Part shown: piece after piece, positions 26,901-41,900 of the stretch
Layout: each line of letters starts with the position of its first letter
How positions within the stretch are numbered: position 1 is the first letter of the stretch
Origin: Gymnogyps californianus
Lineage: Eukaryota > Chordata > Aves > Accipitriformes > Cathartidae
Length of the DNA: 64,000 bases
Direction: 5' to 3'
Assembly (NCBI RefSeq): GCF_018139145.2
Contig: NC_059477.1
Coordinates: 27,879,502 to 27,943,501, forward strand
The notes under the pieces: model-generated
Seen by the model: the letters and a program-made list of their open reading frames with translations, nothing else
Databases searched by the model: none
What the model was told of the DNA's origin: nothing
Translations under genes and position numbers: made by a program

Positions 26901-29900
26901 TGTTGAAAGCAGGAGATGTCCAAATACCTTGTCCTTGTCTGTTTCTGGTTTAAAACTAATGTTTCATTTATTTGATTGGATGGCTTGACAATTTATTTTC
27001 TGTTGCTTATCCTCCCATGTAAACCTCACCATCAGTTGAAAAAACAAGCTGCTCCATAAATAGCAAAATTTGTTGAACCTGTTTTTCTGTGACTGGTGAC
27101 CTGTATTGCCCTCACTCCACTGCCTTTTCTGTGCAGCACTTATCTCCCAACTCATGCTTTCCTTTAAAAACTCATGCTTTCAATTCTCTCCAAGTTCAGT
27201 TTCAATATCCCTAAAATATCTCCAAGGCAAGAGATACTTTGGGTTTTGAGAGTGCTTGTTCATACATTGGTCTGCATGTGGTGTTTGGTTGGCAGCAGAC
27301 CAAGCAGAAACAGTAACAGCCGAGTTCCTACTGTAGCATTTCTCTCATCAGGGTGACTAATATGCATGTCTCATTTGAATCCAGATGCTGATTTTTGAAA
27401 ATGGTAAGAATATAGTTGTAGGAGACCTTTAACTCTCTGTTAAACTTGACTGAAATTGGCCATTGTGTTCCAAAAGTAGTTAGGAGGAGACTGGCAGAGA
27501 CCACAATTGTACAACTCTTGTTTTATTTAGAAACTAGGCAAAAAGAGTTAGATTTTTTATAAGCACTTGGTACCATACGCTGAAGAGTGATTCAGGTGTC
27601 TTAACTTATGGTTGGCAATTAAACAATGCATCTCTGTAACCAAGGCTGACTAAAAAAATATTTCTCATAAGTTAATCATGGGTCAACACTAGACTTTCAC
27701 TAGTGTAGTTGTATCAAACATCTTCGATTTATAATCAACATCAAGCAGATGTCTTTGGATTAGATGCAGGTAACGTGTCAAAGTTAAACTTTGGTCAGTT
27801 TAACTTGTCTTGCTACTTTAACCTGAAATAAAGGCTTTAAAATTTAAAGCTTTCTTAAGTCTAAAGTCCTAATAATATCTCTTTAACAACTCCTTTGCAG
27901 TTTTGGTTTTTTTCCCCCTAAAATGATGATGTACCTCTACTCCAAGTGAATTCGTGGGAGCTGGGTGTTTCATTTCATGACCATGTCAGAATGAAATTTG
28001 TTTGAAATAATCAGTAAGATATGATGGGACAACGATAGCGCAATCTTACTGGAAAATTTCTGGGGATTTTTTTATACATAATTTAATGTTTTCCAGTCCT
28101 CTTTCTTAATTGCCTGTTGCTTGCCTCCAGCTTGAATCATAAAACTTGTGGATCAGCCACTAAATAAACCTCACTGCAGGAATAAGACCTCAACTTTTCC
28201 TTCCTTTTGCAGAATTAACATATGTCTTTCTAAAGTTCACTGCTGATGAAGCTGTCCCAAAATGCAGTTTTTCACCAGGCTGCTATGCAATCATCGTCCT
28301 CAGTTAGGTGTGAGAAACTTCTAAGTAGTTTTTTATAAAGAATAAAATGGTAAAGTAAGTCTTTATTTACAAAAGACTTTAAAAGTAAATTATTATATCT
28401 TTGTATTACACTGTTAATTTCACCCTATCTACCTCCATGTTTTTCATTTTTTCAGACATTCTTTCTAACTTGTTTGATCTGAAGAGATGTGTTTTTAAGT
28501 GCCCGAAGTCCTTTCATCTTCTCAGTATTTGGTTTCACTCATGCTTTGTGCCTTAGAGCTTTGGGTCTTTTCAGTCAGAGGCCCTGAACAGTGTGACCTC
28601 TCTGTTTTCCTTGTGAATATTTCACAGTAATGCTTACATGCTTTTTCCTGACATTTCAAACCATTCCTTGACTGGAAGGCTGGAGATCAAGTTCTAGATG
28701 TGATAGATTGATTCATTGACAAATTGTCAGTTTCATTTTGTGATGTTTTTCCTTAGTAATACTTTACTTCTGTTTCTCTTTGTTGGTGATATTGTAGCAA
28801 AAACACACTCAGGAATATGGAAAGATCTTCAAGTCTCACTTTGGTCCCCAGTTTGTTGTATCCATTGCAGATCGAGATATGGTTGCTCAAGTTCTCCGAG
28901 CAGAAGGTAGAGCACCACAAAGAGCTAACATGGAATCCTGGCAGGAATATAGAGACTTACGAGGGAGAGCCACAGGACTTATTTCTGCGTAAGTGTTGTT
29001 ACTCCTTCATTTTCTTTGTTTTCTTGTAAAAGTTTAGTGATTTTTCTGAAGGCCTGTACAGGTCATCTGGGAATTCAGGCTTTTCTGTGTGGGGAAATTT
29101 GTGTGTCTACTGGGGGGAAGAGGGTAGGAATTTATGGTGAGTTGTCTGTTCTGCTGTAAATTTTCAAAGGGATGGTAATGATGCATAGTTTGAATGTGGA
29201 GTAAGCTACCTTGCATAAAAACATTCTTGGGGAATGTGTATCAACTATAGTTGTCTGAGCTGACTCACTTACCTGGAATCAGTATTACAGAATAGGGCTT
29301 ACTAAGTTTGGCATAGCACTGCGCAAATGTGGTTTTATTGCTTCAGATTTAGACTGTTGCATCCAGTTGGCAGTGTGCTGTGTGGACTTGTTAGCTCAGG
29401 TTGGCTTTAGTTTTATTGTTCACCAAAGTGCCCCCTCAGTAGATTAATGCAGGGAAGTCACTGTATGGTAAATTCACACTGTAGTGCATCCCCATGCAGA
29501 TATTTTTGTACGTGGCTGATTCTAGAAGAGTGATCTATCTTTAAAGCTTGCATAAACTGGCAATGCGTGTGGGTGTGGTTAATTGCCACTGGGAACTGCT
29601 CAGAGTCCCCACTGACATAGGGTGTTTATTTAGAGGGAAAATAATGTCCTGAGTCATGGACAGTCTGTTTCTTTCATGGTGGCAAAAGGCATTATGTATT
29701 GCACTGCAGACTCAAATCTTAAGTTGCAGTTCAGAATTAAACTAACAGTTCCTTGATATTTTGTGAAATGAAATCTTAAATCAAGACATAGTCAGAAAAT
29801 GTCTGTTAAAGAGATTAAATTCTTTTGCTGGCCAGTAAGTTTCTGTACCTTGCAGCAGCATTGCTGCTGGTGAAAAAATTTAATGGGAAATACATAGCAA

Positions 29901-32900
29901 TTTAAAATAATTGCATAAAAAACAATTGCCTGTCTTCATAAGGAATTGAAAGATATCCCTGGAACCACTGTTCCGAAATACTCTGCTCATATGAAGCATG
30001 CAGAAGCTACAATTCAGATTTTTAGTCATCAGCACATGATTTCAATGCATAGCTCAGCTAAAGGAAATTCTAGCTGTAAATTGTTTCTCTATAGCTAGGT
30101 CTGCTATCCTATTACTTCATAGGTTTAAAATTAGAGTAACTGAAAGTAATGTATCAGTAATGGAATTTATGGTACTAGCTCAAATCGTTGATTTGTCAGA
30201 TCTGAATGTGGTACCTTTCTTTGGTGATTAAGCACCAATTCTAAGTAAAAGCAATTTTGCAGACTATCCGTTCAAGTATTTATTTAAAGTAGTTTTAATA
30301 AGAAAATTTTGCTAATTTCTTGTGTTAGCTACTACTAAGATACTGATATAGAGACATTTGTCAAATTCAGAACACTGAGTGGACAAGTTCTGTCACTCAA
30401 ACAAGAGATTGACTTACACATGTACGTACATGTTGCAACACTGAAATTTAATGAGGATGTGCAATAAATACAGAATAAAAATGTAGGAACATGATACCAA
30501 ATGTACATTATCATCATTTTCATTTCACCACTTGCTTCCATTTGACATGAAAAATCATAAACAGTTTCATTGCGGAGCTCAGCCACCTGATGATTGTTAA
30601 GGAAAATTGTGTATAGACATTATTAATAATTTCTTCTAGGGAGGGGGAACAGTGGCTAAAAATGAGAAGTGTACTGAGGCAAAAAATTCTGAAACCCAAA
30701 GATGTGGCTGTTTACTCTGAAGGAGTCAATGAAGTTATCACAGACTTAATTAAAAGAATCCACACCCTTAGAAGTCAAGAGGACGATGGGGAAACAGTGA
30801 CCAATGTTAACAACCTTTTCTTCAAATATTCAATGGAAGGTAAGCCCAGACTGTATAACATCTGTAAAGAAAATGGATGTAAAACAGTGTGCTTATGGTT
30901 AAGCATTTTTGTCAAATGGCTAGTGCCCCATTGTGATTAATCTGAAAAGGGAAGCTTGATATTCTACATTCAGGTGTCTTCCTACTTAGTGCAGCAGATA
31001 CCAGTAGAATTCCTTTGTAGAGTCCAAAGAGATGATATCGTGTATTAAGGGACAATTCCTGTGGAAATGCTGGTATATAGGTAAAATGTACAATCAAGGC
31101 CCTGAGCAGTTTCAGTACTCTGTATTTCTGTGTTAATTTCTCAAGAATAAAGGTGTTGACCTTCTAACAGTGTCACTTCTAAGACATGTTAATTTAACAA
31201 CATACTGGCTACGTTCCAGGTGGGGAATCACTGTGTGATGTATCTAAATTCTGTTCATAGCTTAATGTGGGAAAAGATACTGCTTTCCCCTGCCTACACA
31301 TGCCAAGTGTGGGACTGTTATGCTTGCCTTAAAATCATCTGCCACTGGCTACCATTAATGAGGGAACACTAAATGGAACTCCAGCCTGAACTAGTATGGC
31401 ATTTCCTGTGTTCTTATAGAAATGTAATGGTGATTCATATTTCACATGTTCCTTTAACTGACTGCATATAACCTGATCTTGTTATATGTAGTGCCTTTTA
31501 AACACATTGGTACTCTTTGCTGACAGACAGCTGAATAGTTTGACATTTGCAAGAACTTCCAAATTGCTCACCTATGAAGACGCTGTATCAAATTGCTGGC
31601 TGCCTGTTTGGTAAACTCACCTGAGTCTGTTCTACATTAATAGCGTCTACAAATGGCATTAAACTAAGAGTTATCAATTTTATGGAATTTTAAACTCTGA
31701 GCTTACAGGTTCACTTTAACTGATGGGTTAGTTTAAATTCTTCACATTCTTTTAGCTTTTCATTTATAACTTGTGCCTGGCACACACTTATTTCCTATAT
31801 GAATTGCAGTTTTAATTAACTTACACTGTCCACTGTTCAGGGAACCAATGTATAAGATTTTTTTGAAAGGACTATGTAAAGAGCAAAAGAATGCATAAGA
31901 TCTAGCAGTTGTTGAAGGAGGCACAAGAGAATAAAAGGCACAGAAAAATATCTTCCCAGGGGGGAAAATTAGGGAAGGAAGAGTGAGTTGAAAATAGCCA
32001 GACTTTAAAATTATTTTTGTCAATAAAAAAGAAATACAAAGCAAAGAACAGGGAAAAAGAAAAGTTTCTTAAAATATCTATATATATATACACTTGAGAA
32101 TTTATGGAGAGTTTGATGGAGAGCAAGATCAAGGTTAAACATCATTATCTATTGTATCTGTTTTTAATAGGAAAAACAGAGGAAAAAAGAGACTAGAGTG
32201 TTAATAGACCAGTTACTTTAATTATATAGTTAACAGTTATTCTAATATTTCCTGGAAAGATGTAGACAAACTATTAACTAATGAATTTAAAAGCACAAAA
32301 TTAATTTAAAAACATTCGATTTGATGCAAATGGCTTTGAGAAATTATCTAAATGCCTTTTAAAATTACCTAATTGCCCCACTGGATTTTAGAAAAATCAT
32401 TAAATAAGATTATTTTGATAATAGGAATGCTTTTTATACTGTACCATGTGAAATTTTCATAAATAAACTCGGTAATATGATCTAGGTTTTACAAGTTGGG
32501 AGGAAAAACTGCTAGAAACCTGTGTTCAGGAAGTAATTAAAAAATGGTTTGCTGTCAAACTGAGAGAACATTTTGGCTAACTCCAGTAGGGCAGTTTCTG
32601 GCTGAGTTCTGTCTAGTATTTAATAATTCCGGTATGTTTATAAAAACTGAGCTGAGAGATTGCAGGGACACTAATGGACGGGTAAGAATTAACTTGATAA
32701 ATGGAAGAAATGGTCCAGAGTTGAGGAGAAGAAGAAGAAGAAGAAGAAGAATTTAATGAAAATATATATAAAGTACTGTTATTTGGCAGGGGGAAATGGT
32801 ATTTCTAGTAGGGATCAGTGCAATACTGCAGAAAAACATCTGAGGAAATTATAGCAAGTCAGGAAAAAGAGATGAGTCAATACTTGCAACAGTGTCACAC

Positions 32901-35900
32901 ACTTGCTGTTTTTCAGGGCCACATTCTGTATACTGTGTGCAGTAAAATCACTGTCTAGAGTGCAAGCTCTTTATCCATTTATGCATACTTATTATTCATT
33001 TACTACCAGCTTATGACGAAGAAAGGCACAGCCACTGCTAGAAACTCCTGCGTTATCACCAGTTACCAGAAATGTCTTTGGACTTGTATGTCCCTGTGGG
33101 TTCAGAGGCCAATAGGGCAGGCTCAGGATTTGTGGTGCGATGCAAAACACAGCCAACGTGCTGGAGAGCTGCTCTGCTTCTGGTGGAATTCCTGGCTGTC
33201 TTCTCATGCTGAGCATTATTGACATAGTAACCACTGTCTCGCTACAATGTTTAGCTGGGATATTTTACTGTGTTTTAAATTTCTATTTTATCTGCTCCCA
33301 ACTGCAGTAATAATAACTAAACATTTTTGGAAGGTAGTTCCATTATATTAGCATTTTAATTCCTTAAATTATTAATATGTATCTATGCATGTGTATAGCA
33401 AATTCTTTGATTTTGTATGTGCAGGTGTGGCAACTATTCTGTATGAATGCCGGTTGGGCTGCCTGGAAAACAACGTCCCACAGCAGACTGTTGAATATAT
33501 TGAGGCTCTGGAGTTGATGTTTAGTATGTTTAAGACTACTATGTATGCAGGTGCTATTCCCAAATGGCTTCGTCCACTTATTCCAAAACCCTGGAGAGAG
33601 TTCTGCAGATCCTGGGATGGACTCTTCAAATTTAGTAAGATTTAGTAGTAGAAAAGTTCAGCTGTATTTCTGCAGGTTCTGCGTGTGTTTGAACAGGACT
33701 TGCTGCATTTCTCTTCTAAAATTATAAGAAGACATTGTGGCAGAAGTTAAGTTTCATATTAAACCCAGACTGGCCAAGGGAACCGTTTTAAAAAATACTC
33801 TATTGAAAAAGAATTTTACCAGTACACTTTAAATATTCCCCTATTTTATACTGCTGTTTCTTTATTTGTCTTCATCTGTTTCAGCACCCAGTCCTCACTG
33901 CAGGTCCGAGTTCTTTGCCAAGGCTTTATCTTAAGCCAATCAAATTTTAATGAGGGTAGTTTTGTTGACTTCAGCAAGTTTTCAGTCAGGCACTCTGACA
34001 AATAATCACCACTAGAACTGACTAGAAAGTTAAAAAATTAGACTCTAGCAATTAATTAAACTCTTTGTGAAGTTTATATGTACACATAAGAGCGTATAAG
34101 TTGACACAGAAGTACGCTGCTGTACTACAATGTGTTTTTTTGTAAATAAAATATTCCAGGCTACTTTATGAGTCAGCTTTCATGTAAGTAAGAAGAAGGA
34201 GTTGTCTTTGCAATGTATATATATTTTTAATATTCTGCAGTGTTAAAAAAATCTGAACCCTCTTTCCCTCTCTAATGTTAGAAAGCTGCATGCATTTTTA
34301 AATTTCTTTTATTAGCGCTATTTGTCTAGGTAGGTCTGTGTACATCTTCTTGAGGGTAGATTCTTTAGTTTCTTAACTTTTAATATGCCTAATATGCTTA
34401 ATTTTTAATATGTATTTATCTGTACCTATAATAAGCATTAGGGAATCCATTTAATGCTGATACAGGTGTGTTTTCTGTGAAACACATACTTTTTTATACT
34501 GCCACTTTTAAATTATTTCCCATGATAAAGTACTCTTGTTCCCTTTTGTGGGTTAAAAACAACAGCAGACTTCAGCTTTATCCTAACAGCAGCTGAAAAA
34601 CTGTTCTTGAGGTATTTGTTCTGTTTAAAACCTGTTGTCATGCTGTTTCTTTGTTTAATCCCTTTGTGAAAAGGAATTAAATGGTGAAAATCACTGTGTA
34701 TGATGTGTGTATTTGTGCAGGTTTCATAAAGGAACATGTTGATTCTAATTCACTTTTTTGTAAGCTCATTCTGCGAGGCATTAACTTTCTGAGAAGTTTT
34801 CTTCTTTTTAAAGCCCTTGTTTCACTGAAGATGCTGTTTATAGCCATTAAAGTATAAATGGGGCTGTGGGTGAAATTGCTCAAAATGTCATTCACTGAAT
34901 TTTTTCAATTTTTGTTATTACTTGATGGTCCTCATCTTTGTCTTCAGTGTAATTCAGTTTGTGGCTTCGACCTTCTGGTTGCTGTTAACATCTTGTAGCA
35001 GCCTCTGTGTGCTGAGTTGCAGCATGCTCTGCAGAGTTCACCACTTCTTGCAGAGTCATCAGAAAACAAGCCAGGTGGACGTAAAAACTTGACCTTGAGC
35101 TTCCTTCGCTCCCTGTCAGAAACTATAGTCTATTGTGCCCTTTCTTTGTGCTCAGCATTCTCATGCTGTGAGCTACCAAGGTTCCTGTCAGCTCAGTCTT
35201 TCCTTACCATGAGTACCCAAGGACCTCCACCACCACTCTATTATCTTTTCCCTGAGAAAATAGATTAAAAAAAATTTTTTTTTTTTGGCTATGTAGTGTA
35301 GTGTAAGGGAGAAATGTCATTACTGAATGGAACCAGCAGAAAAATTAAAATGGAGGCTTAACAGTTTTTTTGAATCCCAAAGGTCAAATCCATGTTGACA
35401 ACAAATTGAAGGCTATTCAGTCTCAGCTGGACCAAGGAGAAGAAGTGAATGGTGGGCTACTTACGTACCTCCTAGTGAGTAAGGAACTTACTTTGGAAGA
35501 GATCTATGCCAATATGACTGAAATGCTTCTGGCGGGAGTGGACACAGTAAGCTTGTTATAATTTTTCTTGTGCACAATTGTTTTTGTAAACCAGTACCAT
35601 TCGCAGCTATCTTCAGGGGGGTTATGTTGTTTATAAGGACATAATTTCTGACACATTTAAGTCATGACATCTTTAAAGTGATAGAAAATGCTTACAGCAC
35701 TGTGTAATCTCTCTACTGGAACGAAGTCAGTGTTCTCTTCTAGCTGTGGTTTACAGGAAACCATCATTTGGGAGTCGGTTCCACAGTTTATTAAGCCGAT
35801 AAAATAACAATTGTCTTTACATTCGGCTTGAATTTCATACATTTTCTTTTACTAGTTTGAATATCAGGTTGGTATTTGTGCTTCTTTAGGTAGACCACAA

Positions 35901-38900
35901 TAGAAAAGGCTGCTGAAAGTTGGTGTGAAAAAAATTGATCAATAAACTCGTATGTAGAATTTGGTAAAGGATTTTCACAGATGGCTAATTAAATTAACTG
36001 GGACACACATTATGGATCAGATACCTGGTTTCTGCTTAAGTCCATTAGGAGGAGGGTGTTAGGCCAGCACTAATGTGAGTAAGGCATAAGTTCACTCTAC
36101 CCGTGCTTGTGCTGGCAACATACGGTCAGTCTGAGACAAAGAGCTGTGGTAATGGGGCTCAATATATATACAATATGTTAACACCTAGTGAAACGTTTTA
36201 AGTGGCCATCCTTCCTTATTCTTCTGATTTGTCATCTAGAGCATTTGAAGAAACATTAAGGTCATGTATATATCTTCCCCTCCTCTCATTCTTATCATAT
36301 GAAATCTGTGTAGCTTAGTATTGACTGCAGCATGACAATCAGAAGAATAAGAAAAGATAAACATGAGTTATTGTATTGTATATACAATGGATATGGAGTT
36401 ATTCAGAATATCAGTGAACACTATTACTGTAAATGATTGTAACTGAAAAAATTTTTAAAAGAAATCTATATGAATTTGATAAAGAAAGTGCTATGTAGGA
36501 CTGCGTTTAATAGTCTTACAGTAGAAAAGATTAGAATAAGTAAAAAAGTAAAGTAGCCTTAAAGTAAAAAAACCTCTCTGGATAATTGAATTCAGATTTT
36601 TTTGATTTAAGAAAGTTTGTAAGGTTTCTAAAGAAAACAAACATCCCCAACAGTAATACTTTTGAATTCTAAAATAAGGAGCATATGTAAAGCTTATTTA
36701 TGTGCTGAAGTTTATTCCGTTGGTTAAATATCCCAAGGGCTTATGAGTTTGAAGAGCTTTTTGATGTTTGGTTCTTAAGTAAAGCAGTTATTCATCCCAT
36801 TCATTTTCTAATCTTTCAGACCATTAATTTTCCACTTTTAGTGTGTGATAGAGTTTTCATTAAACTAAAAGGACAATGTTCAAGTTCATGCCAACAAGAG
36901 TTTCTCTTTCCATTTGACTCAGCTTTCTCAGCTGGCAACAATCTTTTTGTGAGAGCACGGTACTTCTGATTTCCTCATTTCCAAGTACAAGACAGAAATT
37001 GAGGGAATCTTTTTTCCCCCACTGCTGTCACTTCAGATCTCATTTTATTGTAGAAACTGAAAGAGGTTTAGAGGATTATAAAAGCTTTCAACAAAATTGT
37101 AAGGCAGTTTTTGGCTACAAAGCATTTTGGCTGTCCCTGGAACAGTGCTAATTTTTAAGAGGTTATGAAGGAGCTGGGAACCTGGGAAGAAACAGTGTTT
37201 ATATCAGAGAAGTTCTGTATACAGTTGGCACAATTGGCAGCTTCTCTGGGCTCTGAGAGGAATAGAACAGAGTTGCATTTTTGCAAGGGACAGGCACTCA
37301 ATATTACAAGAAGAAAAAAAGAAAGGTTCTGAGAATGATACTTCCAGCATTATACCCCAGTTTGAAGACAAGACATAAAAGGTCACCGTCGTGATGAATT
37401 TGCATTCTAAATTGATCTTAAATGTACGCCCAAAATAAGACATTTCCAGAAGTTGTTTTTTTTACCCATACATGGTTTATAACCTTAAGCTTTGTTGTGC
37501 TAATAAGTGAGAAGCTGAAAATAAAACCGTTTCCTGCGTAGAAAGTGAAACTGGTTGTCTGTCTTCGTTATACAAGTTGAAAAAACATACATTTAAAAAT
37601 AATTCAAGAAAATTAGGGTGGAGGTTACAATTTTTCTTTCTTAAATGCTGTAAGATACTAAGAACAACACAGGTAAGGAACAGAATGATTGCATTGTCAC
37701 TTTCTCTGCCATACTTACTCAGGAACACCGAAAATACATTTTTCATGGTAAACTTTCTGTCTTCAGTGATGGTTGTGAGGGAAACGGGCTCAAGTAAGGC
37801 CATTTGCTTGACCTTAATGTCTTGGGTGCAGCTGATAGAAGCAAAATGTCCTGAGTCTGTCTAGTATTTGAATGGGATAGTCCCTGAAATCCAGGTAGCT
37901 TAAACACAGGGACTCATGGTTAAATGAATGGTAAATATTGGATCACAAAAACTTAGAGTTGAAATACTCTACTTAGTTCCATGTTAGTACAGATGGAGTG
38001 AGTTCATGCTTTCAGAGCATGTCCTAAACCACAAATGTGCATTGAAGTGTGATTTTTCCAGCTGAGGTGAAAGAGGATTAGATGATGGGTTCCTTTAAAT
38101 CATCTTGTGCTGAAAGTTGAACTGTCTCCTGCCTTGTGTTCTGTTTCTTCCTTCATACAAAGTATTTTAAAATTATTTTTCACACAGTACCTCTTTTCTG
38201 GAGCCTTGATGATTATTAAAATCATTATGTACCGGGGGTGGTGGGGTGGTGGTGTATTTTAACATTTTGGTGCCACTTTAAATATATAAGCTCCTCTTCA
38301 AGCTTGCTTAAGAAAGCTTTCCATAGGATGATGAATTTCAGTCAAGAGGGAATTTTCCAGAGTTACAAAGTGCCAATTGTGGTGTAGCATTGCTTACCAA
38401 AGGATAAAGTATAATTTTACCACTGATAGTATCAATTCTGTTGTGTGGATGCTATGAGGAGACCACCATATGCTTAAAAGAATAGTTCTGAATAGTATTC
38501 TTTTATTTTGTTTCCTGTGAAATGTTTTTGTTGGGAAGAAAGGTGAAACACATATTGAAAACTAACAGTTAACTTAATCCATTGCTGTTTAAAGTATTTA
38601 TGTTTTAGTATTGTTTATGTAGTTTTGTTTGCATTTGATTTTTCTGTTGCTTTTTATATTTCTCTGGGAAAATATCAGCATGGATTGTTTTGATATGTGG
38701 GGATTTTTAGATGGAAAAGGAATGAAGGAGCGGATGGTGAAGTCTGACAACATCCCATTGAGTCCAGATGTGAATCATTGCCAGTCTGTTTTATAACTTT
38801 AAACATATAAAACCCATAGCTGAAAATTGATTGTTTTTCTTGGCTTGAAATTATTTTTAATCTAATCTTGTTGGACTTGATGGTGATGGTTGTGGTTTCT

Positions 38901-41900
38901 TCCTTAGACTTCTTTTACTTTGTCCTGGGCAACATACTTGTTGGCAAAGCACCCTGAGGTTCAGCAACGTGTTTATGAGGAAATAGTCAATAAGCTGGGA
39001 AAAGACCAAGTTCCTGTTGCTCATGATGTCCCGAAATTGCCTTTGATTAGAGCTGTGCTGAAAGAAACCTTGAGGTAAGTAGCAGACAACTGCAATCATT
39101 AATTAAAAAATTTAATTCCTTGTAGTTGTAATGGATTTTGAGTCCATGCTAACTTTTGTATTTAGTTGTTGTTACTGCTGTTTGCTGCTTCTGCTTTTAT
39201 TTATTGTAGTAGTATTGTGTCCAAGGATGCCTAAGCAATGAAATACAATAGGTTATATAATGTTTAATGTTTTAAAGTATGGTAGAAGTAGTATCACATA
39301 TGTAGAACATGTCTGTTAAGGTAGGTAACTGAAAGCTTGATTTTTGCCTTTTAAATATTAGTCTGTATGATGGACTGTAACAACCTCCTCCCCCACACTG
39401 GTACTTTGCAGTGCCACTACAATCATTTTAAGCTTCTTGACTTAAATTGAAGGCATGTGACATGCTTTTTTTTTATATGTTTACACCAAATGTTCATAGC
39501 GAGGAAAGGGGAGTAAGACAATTTTAGAGAAGGCATCAACAAGGCTTTTTCAGCTCCCAGTAGTGCTAAAATGTCTCCAGCTTGACCAATTGATTACATG
39601 TTTGTACATGTGTAAAGCAAATAAATATATAGACCAAATAGCTCAACCTCCAGATACTAGTGAATAACTTTTCCCAGATATTAATCATATTCTCACAGAT
39701 GATTCAAGGTCTTTGAATCTCCAAGGTGTTCTGTACTTTTGAAAAACCTTTTTGCTGTGAATGCATATTGCATTCATATTGCATATTTGTGAATGCAAAT
39801 TGGAATCTAAACCTTTTAAGTTGTATTACTTATTAGCGTTGAACTCATAAATATTTGTCTCTAGGTTATATCCAGTATTGCCAGGAAATGGAAGAGTGAC
39901 CCAAAAAGACTTGATCGTTGGAGGATACTTTATACCTAAAGGGGTAGGTTCTATTGCAATCCTCTGCAAAGAACACGTTAATTTTTGTGTATGAAATGTG
40001 ATCTGTTACAACATACATATACTTCATTGATTTCAAAAGATTTCACCAAGCTAGAGCATTAAGAGGAAAGTATTTCAAAAAAACCCATTTATGTGACAAA
40101 AATGGATTTTATAATTGACTTGTTGCTGTTGGTCTTTTTAGATTTGGGTCATCACCCACTAATCAAATTTATCATCATGACTTGTTCTTAATATTCTTGA
40201 GGGTGGAATCTATTAATAACACCTCTGTGCAATGTTACAATTTGATTAAAAAAGCATGAGTTTCATTATTCTTGCAGTTTGCTAGTTCTTTGTCTGTTAA
40301 TTCCCTTTGTAGAAAGAGTTTAATTTCCTTTTTAAATTATTAATCTTTCCTTTATACTATTCAAAGATTACACAGAGATCATGGTAGAACTATATGGCTC
40401 TATTTTAAATGACATCACTTCCGTGTTAGAGCAACGTAGCTTTAAAACAGTCAGGATTCTTGATTCTTAATATACTCATTTAAATATTATTCCACAAAAA
40501 TTCCTCCCCCCCCCGATTTATTTGGAAACATCATCACATCAATTATTGCTGTTTTTTTTCCTTCCTATCCTCCGTTTTTTCCTTTTCCATTATCTTGTAT
40601 CTCTCTTCTCCCTTTCTCTCACACTATCTTTTTAAGACAATTCCCAATACTTGTGACTTTTGTTCCCATCCCCTTCCCCACTGCATCTTCTCTAATACAT
40701 TCAGCAACATTTAAAACAATTTGAAGATTATTTCATTTGACCAGTTAAGAAAGGGATCTGATTTTCTAGGTATCCTTTTTTCTTCTAGAACTACTCAAAG
40801 ATACTTTATTTTTATCACCTCATATTGCAGAAATTACAGTAATTACAAATGCTTTGTTATTTTGTTATGTGTATTGGAGTTAGCTAAATATAATTTATTT
40901 CCTCAGACGCAGCTGGCACTCTGTCATTATACTACTTCATATAGCGAAGAAAATTTCTCAATGGCAAATGAGTTCCGACCTGAGCGCTGGCTGAGGAAAG
41001 ATAACTTGGACAGAGTAGACAATTTTGGTTCCATCCCCTTTGGTTATGGCATTCGAAGTTGTATAGGAAAAAGAATTGCAGAGCTGGAAATTCATCTTGC
41101 ACTGATTCAGGTTAGAACTATGTGACAGCATTACAGGAAGAAAAATATATTGGTATGATTCTTTTCTATGTATACCATTTCTGGATATCTTACAGTGCTC
41201 AAAAACTTTGTTTTGGAGTGTTGTCTAGCATCCTGCAAAGGCTTAAAAAATTGAAAATAATCATGCTTGAAAGGTAGCATACTAGTTAAACTACATTGCA
41301 GAAGAAAAAATCTTTATAGTATAAATGAAGTAAAGCTAAAGGTAAGATTGTGAAGGAAATATATGGATTTAGTATAGAAAGTTTTTGTAAACAAGTTGGA
41401 AGTCTTTCTTAATGTATGTTAGAATGGTTACCTGCTCAGTTTCAGTATTTTAGTTATGAAGAATTCAGTACTTACAAAGCTGTAAAATAGTTTTTATATC
41501 CTTGTACTGACCATAGTGTTACGACAAGTAGTAGAATTTTTCTATGTTCTGTGGTTTTCTGTCCCTTCTTGTTCTTTCTTCTAACTTTATTATCATTTTA
41601 GATATACTTAATTTATAGTTATATAAGTAGTTAGTACATATTGATATATATTGTTTTCCATTGCTTCATATCATAAAGAAAGCTTTCGCAACAGCTGCTA
41701 TATTTTTTGTCATTTACAAGACACCCTTTAACTCAAATACTGAGATCAGATTGTGCAATCAAAACTTAAAGATTTGGAAACCGTTTATAGTTACTTAACT
41801 GTAAAAATATTTAGACCCATTATACGTATTCAAAGCAAAGCTTGATTGAATTTGCCTTAGAATTTCCTTAAGTAAACTCCTAGAGCAATCTCTGAACAAT

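Larger units (their letters stand above)
31740..33424 (+). other. Distal part of CYP27C1 intron 3
   Basis: AT-rich intron carrying a CR1 fragment (about 32160-32930) and a GAA microsatellite. Sequence at 33000-33240 is less AT-rich, but I recognise nothing in it. Confidence 0.55.

Noticed and set aside
29430..29455. Minus-strand CTCF-like sequence
   Set aside because: It has at least two mismatches in the core (CTACTGAGGGGGCA), too weak to list.
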